Origin: Talpa occidentalis
Lineage: Eukaryota; Chordata; Mammalia; Eulipotyphla; Talpidae
Assembly (NCBI RefSeq): GCF_014898055.3
Contig: NW_023601543.1
Location: 10,749,314-10,813,313, forward strand
DNA length: 64,000 nucleotides
Direction of reading: 5' to 3'
Positions within the stretch are counted from its first letter, which is position 1. The number at the start of each line of letters is the position of its first letter. Shown here piece after piece: positions 58,383 through 64,000 of the stretch. The position numbers were made by a program, and so were the translations under genes. The notes under the pieces are model-generated. The model did no database searches and was not told where the DNA came from. It worked only from the letters and a program-made list of their open reading frames with translations.

Positions 58383-58516
58383 CACCCCCAGGGTGGGCTG
58401 GCATTTGCTTTAAGGGAGCAGCATGAGCAGTATAGGAATAGGGAGAGGAATAGGAGAGACTTCATTTTTCCCTCAATATTTTATTTCTTAATAAAAATGA
58501 TCTGAAGTAAAAAAAA
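58383..58516 (+). pseudogene. Short polyadenylated retrocopy of unknown RNA
   Basis: About 125 bp of text unrelated to the host LTR, with AATAAA at 58490-58495 and an A-run starting about 13 bp later. Perfect TSD AACAAATAAGTATCA at 58368-58382 and 58517-58531. These are the marks of L1-mediated retrotransposition of the 3' end of an mRNA. The sequence (GGGTGGGCTGGCATTTGC, CTTCATTTTTCCCTCAATAT) is not recognised. It could also be a severely truncated transposon end. Confidence 0.8.
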
Positions 58517-58648
58517 AACAAATAAGTATCAAGTTGGTGATTTAGAACAACAGAAAGTTTATTCTCTCATAGTTCTGAAAGCCTGATATCAAGGTGTCAG
58601 TCAGGCTCAAAGGCTCTAGGGAAGATTCCTCCCTTGCTTCCTCCAGCT

Positions 58649-58975
58649 ATCTTTCTTTCTTTCTTTTTTAAACTTATTAGCACCAATCAAATCTTTTTTT
58701 TTTTAAGATTTATTTATTTATTTATTTATACAAGCACTGGGTACAGTCAGAAGCGCGGGAGGGTGAGAGAATTCACCAGAGCCAGAGCGGGGAGCAGAGC
58801 AGGAAAAAGGACTGAAGTACACTGCTGAGGGGAGCAGCGGGCGGCAGGAGAGGTCTGCGCGCCATGTGGGACCCTCCTCCGGTGGCCGGGGAGCAGCCGG
58901 GGATCGAACCGGCGCTGCAGAGGCTGCGGGCAGCTTCGCAACCCAGCACTCAACTGCTGCGCCACCGGGGAGGTC
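58649..58975 (-). mobile_element. tRNA-derived SINE, subfamily B, with 3' extension (copy 14)
   Basis: Reverse-oriented SINE (58712-58973) with head CCACCGGGGAGG at the right. TSD CTTCCTCCAGCT at 58637-58648 and 58976-58987. Between the left TSD and the normal tail lie 63 bp: in the element's sense TCTT, A11, GATTTGATTGGTGCTAATAAG, TTT and a terminal (AAAG)n tail. Read-through 3' flank. Confidence 0.92.
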
Positions 58976-59290
58976 CTTCCTCCAGCTTTCTGATGGCTTC
59001 AGACTCTCCTTGGCTTGTGGCTACATAACTCGGGTCTGCCTCCAGTTTCACATGATTTTCTCCTCTTCTCCCTGTATGTGTGTCTTCTCAGTTGTCTTAC
59101 ATACAGACATTTGTCATTAGATTGGGGGTCTACCCAGGTGACACAAGTCATCTTGACAGTTTTGACTTACTTATCTCTGCAAAGACCCTTTTTCCAAATA
59201 GGATCACACTCACAGGTTCTGGAGGTCAGGAGGTAGACATACTTTTGGGGGGCCTCCATTCAATGCATTACAGTTGGTAACATGGCATCA

Positions 59291-59665
59291 AGAGATTTAT
59301 AATCATAGTTTTCCCATGAACAGCCCAACCACATTTGAGTCCCCATCCTTCTCCTGATCCTGGTCCTTCTCAACTGTCTCAGATCCTGCTAAGGAGAAGA
59401 AAAAAGAAAGTCAAATGAGGTATGTATCAATTTATTGCACTGAAGTATATTATAAAGCATATCCAACAGATTTAGGCAACTGTGCTCTTATCTCTTGCAA
59501 TTGTCTCTCACTCTAGTCAGCTACTGGGGTGATGCTCAAAAGATTTCACAGCTGATCTGGTGCAGGGACCAACCTGTCAGAATGGATGCTGCAGTCCATT
59601 GGAATGGGGCCCCCATAATCAGCTGATGCTCCTATACTGTTGCCTATTGGCAAAATAGCAGGAAT
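59291..59665. other. Unassigned stretch
   Basis: No feature supported. Confidence 0.4.
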
Positions 59666-59865
59666 AAGTATTAATCCCTTACATTTGGGAAGTCTCTTGG
59701 TTTTCAGAGTTTTTTTTCTTATAATTTATACTGCTTGATGTCCACAGTGATTCGTGACTTAGAGCAGAGATTGTCATCTCACTGAGGAGCAAACAAAATC
59801 AAAGAAGGTAGCTGGCTGGCCCAAGATCCCTCACTTGTGCCTTAGATGTGGGCCTAAAAGAAACC
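59666..59865 (-). repeat. MIR element
   Basis: TTAATCCCTTACATTTGGGAAGTC, CTGATGTCCACAGTGATTC-type middle, CATCTCACTGAGGAGCAAAC, GGTAGCTGGCTGGCCCAAGATCCC. Diverged. Confidence 0.6.
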
Positions 59866-60049
59866 TTCCCTTTCCTAGTCAATACTCACCCCAAAGCATG
59901 AGGCTGGGTCTGCTAGGAGAGACTTAGATTATTTTGCAGTGAAAATAGAAGCCACAGAGATTCTGACTGGATGTCTCTTCAGGAAGATGAATGGAGGAGT
60001 CAGGGTTGTAGTGAAAATCCCAAAAGCCTTTAGGAACTGGCAGGGGAAT

Positions 60050-60220
60050 TTATTTACTTATTTATTTATTTTATTTATTTATTTTGAAGTAACAATTGCT
60101 TACATCATTGTTTGCATCTTGGAAGTACAGGATCCCCTCTTCAGGTGTTGTTACCACAGCGTTCCCACCACCAAACACCCGTAGTCCCCCACCATTGTCC
60201 ATTGTGCTGGCAGGGAATTT
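60050..60220 (-). mobile_element. L1-type 3' fragment
   Basis: (TTTA)n, then GAAGTAACAATTGCTTACATCATTG, GTACAGGATCCCCTC, CACCACCAAACACCCGTAGTC: style of an antisense laurasiatherian L1 3' end. Confidence 0.5.
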
Positions 60221-60394
60221 TGAATGCATGCTAGGGGTGAAACACCAAGAGTGATGGGCCTTGTTGCTCTGGAAAGCTCATATCCTTTCCAAAGGGGGTT
60301 AAAATTTAAAAATGTTGTAACACTGAGCTATCTAAACAAAACACATCTGCTGGTCTTTCTCAGCCCACAGGATACTCGGGCGTGGCCTCTGATA

Positions 60395-60545
60395 CTCCAG
60401 CCATCTCAATGACAGATGACAAAATTGAGATTCTTCAAGAGAAAGTAATCCACCCAAAATCAAACAGCTTGTTACTGAGCTGAGACTCAAACTGAGCTCT
60501 GCTGACACTGCCCAGCCCTCTCCTCATGTTTATACCAAAGCTGTG
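60395..60545 (-). repeat. MIR fragment
   Basis: GACAGATGACAAAATTGAGATTC, GAGAAAGTAATCCACCC, CTGAGCTGAGACTCAAACTGAGC. Confidence 0.6.
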
Positions 60546-60620
60546 TGTCCTGAGAGGCCTACCACCCCAGGACTGAAGCCCACTGCCCAGGCTTTGACTG
60601 CCCTGTGGTGCTGTACTCCT

Positions 60621-60898
60621 TTTTTTTTTTTTTAAAGATTTATTTTTATTTATGCACACAAGAGCTGGGGTGCAGGCCAGAGGTGTGGGGGGTGAGAGGA
60701 TTCACCAGAGACAGAGTGGGGAACAGAACAGGCAGACTGACTGAAATACACTGCTGAGGGGAGCAGTGGGGGAGACAGGAGAGGTCTGCTGCGCCATGTG
60801 GGTTGCTACCTGGCCAGCTGGGGATCGAACTCATGCTGTAGAGGCTGTGGATTGCTTCATAGTGCGGTGCTTAACCCCTTGTGCCACCAGGGAGGCCC
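60621..60898 (-). mobile_element. tRNA-derived T+ SINE, subfamily A (copy 15)
   Basis: Reverse-oriented; T-run and TTAAAGATTTATTTTTATTTATGC at left, GAGCTGGGGTGCAGGCC body, head CCACCAGGGAGGCCC at right. TSD not resolved because the target abuts T- and C-runs. Confidence 0.93.
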
Positions 60899-61124
60899 CC
60901 CCTTGCTCCTTCTAATCAGAATTTCCCAAACCTTCTCCCTGTTCCCTCCGGCCCTGCTCCACATTTGGTCTAACCTGAAGAAGGCATTCGTGCTAAGGTA
61001 ACCATGGGAAGCAACGGCCTACTGCGAATTCGTATTGCCAGTTAGGTCAGCTGGGTATGCCAGGTCAAGGATTAAATCCCTTTATTGCAAAGTCATTAGG
61101 GAAGGGAATATGATGCCATGGCGG
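60899..61124. other. Unassigned stretch
   Basis: Nothing recognised. Confidence 0.4.
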
Positions 61125-61320
61125 AGTTTGGAATCTCTAGTCATAGAGAGCTGGGTTCAAGTTCTGACTGTGATTTTGGGAAAGTTACTTTTCTTCTGTG
61201 CCTTGATTTCATTCTCTGAAAATGATCGTAATGCAAGTTTCTACCTCAGAGCACTACTGTACCAGAGACAGTCTGCAAAGTTCTTGGCCCAATATCTAGC
61301 ATTTGATAATTCATCATAAA
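61125..61320 (+). repeat. MIR element
   Basis: GAGAGCTGGGTTCAAGTTCTGACTG, TTTGGGAAAGTTACTTTTCTTC, TTGATTTCATTCTCTGAAAATG, and a TTGGCCCAATATCTAGC end. Confidence 0.75.
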
Positions 61321-61490
61321 TGACAGATTAAAAAAAAATCTTAGATAGTAAATAAAGACACATTCAATTGTGAGACTTCCTTGGCAGTTTGTCCTGCTTC
61401 TGTGCTCCAGATCTGACTGGGATTCAGACAAGGGGAGGAGGGAGAAAAAACCCTCTAGGTCCAATGTCGGTCCAATGTATTCATATTCAG

Positions 61491-61535
61491 GGCGGCGGGT
61501 TAGCTCAGTTCCTTAGAGAGCGGTGCTGGTAATAT
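61491..61535 (+). repeat. tRNA-Ile-like SINE head fragment
   Basis: GGCGGGTTAGCTCAGTTCCTTAGAGAGCGGTGCTGGTAAT resembles the 5' half of tRNA-Ile, including its A box TTAGCTCAGT. The B box and 3' half are absent, so it is not a functional tRNA. tRNA-Ile-like heads occur in VES-type SINEs of bats. Confidence 0.6.
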
Positions 61536-61958
61536 GTTAATGTACATAGCCACCAGCACCAGATTATTCTCACGTACACAAGAGCTTTTTTACAGGGTAT
61601 ACCTTGTAATGGAGGTTCCTTGGCAGGGCTTTTTTTGTGGTGGACCAGGAATACACTCACCAAAACAGAATACTTATGGAATAGACAAATTGAGACCTAT
61701 GGACCCTGTGAGAGGCCAGAGATGGAATGGAAATAAAGCTCAAGGGAGAGAACTGTGAGTAAAGAGGGGAGCAGGGAGTGCAGGGGGCAAGCTCCCTATC
61801 CCTTTGTTCTGCTCAACATTTCTTATCAGGAACTGCAATAACTAGGGGCAAATGAATTTGGAAGGGGCATACTACTTGGAAGGGATGGTTTAACACCTTG
61901 AATGACAGAATCAGATTTCGAAAAGCTCCAGAAAGAAATCTGAATTTCTGGTTGGATC
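61536..61958. other. Unassigned stretch
   Basis: No gene or named repeat. Confidence 0.4.
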
Positions 61959-61974
61959 AAGATGGAAGAGTCCT

Positions 61975-62241
61975 GGGCCTCCCCAGTGGCGCAGCGGTTG
62001 AGCGCTGTGTTATGAAGCTGCCCACAGCCTCTGCAGCGCCGGTTCAATCCCCGGCCGCCGGGTGAGGGTCCCACATGGCGCGCAGACCTCTCCTGCCGCC
62101 CTCTGCTCCCCTCAGCAGTGTGTTTCGTCAGTCTGTCTGTTCTGTTCCCTGCTCTGGCTCTGGTGAATTCTCTCACCCTCCCACGCTTCTGACTGTACCC
62201 AGTGCTTGTATAAATAAATAAATAAATCTTAAAAAAAAAAA
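61975..62241 (+). mobile_element. tRNA-derived T+ SINE, subfamily B (copy 16)
   Basis: Head GGGCCTCCCCAGTGGCGCAG, B box GGTTCAATCCC, tail AATAAATAAATAAATCTT plus A13. TSD AAGATGGAAGAGTCCT / AAGATGGAGGAGTCCT at 61959-61974 and 62242-62257. Confidence 0.95.
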
Positions 62242-62257
62242 AAGATGGAGGAGTCCT

Positions 62258-62589
62258 TCATAGGACTAAAAAACCCTGCACGAAACAGAGTGAAGAAACG
62301 AAGATTCTAAAAGTTGGAAAGAAGGCCTATTTGTCCAGGAGTCTTAGGACTTCAGGAACAATATGGCAGAGAGTTGTCTGGGTTTTCCTTTTGCCTTCCA
62401 TATCTCTAGAGGAGGGTAGTGCTAGAGAAGCACCTAGAACCACCAGCAGGCACAGACCAAGAAAAGCTCCAAAGACCTGTTCTGTCTACCCAAATGACCA
62501 GAAAATCGGTTGCCTAACAGAACAGAAAAACCTTTTTGACAATATGCATCCTACTCAGCAGAACACCAGCCTGTGTGTCAGCCCCTCCA
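62258..62589. other. Unassigned stretch
   Basis: Non-coding interval between two SINEs. The frame 62331-62768 runs into the next SINE and is rejected. Confidence 0.4.
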
Positions 62590-62605
62590 CCAAAACCACC
62601 ATCTT

Positions 62606-62618
62606 TTTTTTTAAGGAT

Positions 62619-62649
<31 letters not shown>

Positions 62650-62890
62650 TACAAGAGCTGGGGTACAGGCCAGATGCGCAGGAGGGTGAGAGGATTCACC
62701 AGAGACAGAGCAGGGAACAGAACAGGCAGACTGACCGAAATACACTGCTGAGGGGAGCAGCGGGCTAGTCAGGAGAGGTCTGCTCACCATGTGGGTTGCT
62801 CTGAGGCCAGCGGGGATCGAACTGGCTCTGCAGAGGCTGTGGACAGCCTCACAGCGCTGCGCTCAACCGCCTGCGCCACCAGGGAGGCCG
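62606..62890 (-). mobile_element. tRNA-derived SINE, A/B intermediate (copy 17)
   Basis: Reverse-oriented, with a tail expanded to eight TTTA units (62619-62650). Body GAGCTGGGGTACAGGCCAGATGCGC mixes subfamily A and B diagnostic bases. TSD CCAAAACCACCATCTT is perfect at 62590-62605 and 62891-62906. Confidence 0.95.
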
Positions 62891-62939
62891 CCAAAACCAC
62901 CATCTTGATTATCATAGCTACACAGCAAGTCTTACATTG

Positions 62940-64000
62940 GATAGATTATTTCCTCCCTCCTATTCTTCCTTTGCAAGATTATTTTAAGCTATTCTAGGTT
63001 CTTGTCTTTCCATTTCAATTTTAGAATAAGCTTGACTATGTCTCCAAAACTGTTGGAGCATTGATAGCAATTATGTTAAACCTGTGCATCAATTTGGAGA
63101 ACTGACATCTTTACAATGTCAAGTCTTTCCAATCCAAGAATGTGGTGCATTTTCCCATTTATAGTCATCTCTGATTGCTTTCATCAGCATTTTGGCATCT
63201 TCAGCATCCAAATCCTGTACAGTTTTGTTCGATTTATGTCTAAGTATTTTATTTATTATAATGTGCCTTGGTGGGGATCTCTTTGGGTTTGTCTTATTTT
63301 CCAACACTTCGGTATTCCTGTACTTGAATGTCAGTTTCCTCCCCCACATTAGGGAAGTTTTCAGTAATTATTTCCACAAATCATTTATTTGACCCTTTCT
63401 CTTTCTCTTCTCCTTCTGGGACCCCTGTAATGCAAATATTATTCCTCTTGATGTTGTTCCAGAGATATCTTATGCCACCCTCTCTTTTTAAAAATTCTTT
63501 TTTCATTTTGCTGCTCTATGTGGTTGCTTTGTCCTCTAGCTCACTGAGCCACTCTTCTGCTTTATTCAGTCTGCTGTTGAATCCTATTATTGTATTTATC
63601 CAGTTCTTTTATTGTACTATGTAGCCCCAACATTTTCTGTTTGGCTTTTCAAAAAATTTTCTTTCTCATCTATTCTTCTGTCAATTTTGGTGAGCATGTT
63701 TATAACCATTACTTTAAACTCTTCATCAGGTAGTTTTCTTATCTCTGTTCTCTGAAGTCTTTTTTTTGGGAATTTTGTCTTGCTATTTCATTTGGCATAT
63801 GTTCATTTGTCTCCCCATTTTGCCTGATTCTTTGCGCATTCCTCTCCTGTTGCCCTAGTCTTGAAGGATTGCTCTTATGCAGGTGATGTTCCATGGAGTT
63901 CAGGAGTGTAGTCCCACTGGCTGACTAAGCTAGGTGTTTGAGGGGCTTTCCTGGTGTGGGTTGCATCTGCCCTCCTACTATGTAGGAGTGGCACGTGTGT
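62940..64000 (-). mobile_element. Old L1 relic running off the window end
   Basis: Antisense: ORF2-type text AATAAGCTTGACTATGTC, TTACAATGTCAAGTCTTTCC, CATTTTGGCATCTTCAGC, then from about 63330 text of another L1 part (TCTCTTTCTCTTCTCCTTCTGGGACCC, CAGTCTGCTGTTGAATCC). No ORF survives. The junction near 63320 may mark an internal deletion or two insertions. Confidence 0.65.

Larger units (their letters stand above)
58341..59290 (-). mobile_element. MaLR-type LTR with two insertions
   Basis: Antisense MLT1-like LTR: TGTATTAGTTTCCCACAGCTCC, CAACAGAAAGTTTATTCTCTCATAG, TATCAAGGTGTCAGTCAGG, CTTCCTCCAGCTTTCTGATGGC, CTTTTTCCAAATAGGATCACACTC, ending near CATTCAATGCATTACAG. It is interrupted by a retrocopy (58383-58516) and a SINE with 3' extension (58649-58975). 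Confidence 0.82.

Noticed and set aside
61491..61535. A tRNA-Ile gene
   Set aside because: Only the 5' half is present, with mismatches and no T-arm or 3' half.

Overview
The window is nuclear DNA of a placental mammal. The evidence is its repeats: MIR and L2 relics, MaLR (MLT1/MST-type) LTRs, hAT-Charlie and Tigger fossils (MER5-, MER20- and MER2-like), old L1M 3' ends, and much younger L1 3' ends with intact target-site duplications (TSDs). A lineage-specific tRNA-derived SINE occurs about 17 times. It has A/B boxes, an internal CTC/CTG-rich body, an AATAAA-rich tail and a TCTTT terminator, which is the T+ SINE layout. The SINE style and a short tRNA-Ile-like SINE head near 61.49 kb fit Laurasiatheria, possibly a bat. 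I cannot fix the order, and very similar young L1 copies argue against a pteropodid.

Layout. From 1 to 24 kb the DNA is relatively poor in L1 and LTR insertions and looks mostly single-copy. It contains five SINEs (two in tandem at one target), one L1 3' fragment, MER5-, MER2-, MIR- and L1M-type relics, and two stretches that look like non-coding regulatory DNA (8.5-9.5 kb and 22.4-22.7 kb). From about 24.24 to 25.48 kb there is a strong CpG island with a (CGG)8 run, GC boxes and two splice-donor-like sites on the minus strand. It is bordered on the left by a degenerate minisatellite with a unit of about 57 bp. This is the only convincing promoter candidate. The donors point leftward, so a minus-strand gene may have its first exon here and a first intron running through the left part of the window. 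No coding exon could be identified. From 25.5 to 64 kb the DNA is dense in nested repeats: L1M relics in both orientations, three MaLR-like LTRs, L2 and MIR relics, 12 SINEs and four young L1 3' ends.

No protein-coding gene, tRNA, rRNA, snRNA or CRISPR-like system can be supported. The long open frames at 24.1-25.7 kb come from GC-rich, stop-poor sequence. The other frames longer than 100 codons mostly fall in SINEs or L1 relics. The most informative content is mechanistic retrotransposon biology: an L1 with a 3' transduction, SINE copies that carry read-through 3' flanks (including two sibling copies sharing the same extension), a chimeric SINE, a short polyadenylated retrocopy with perfect TSDs, and two SINE insertions at the same target.
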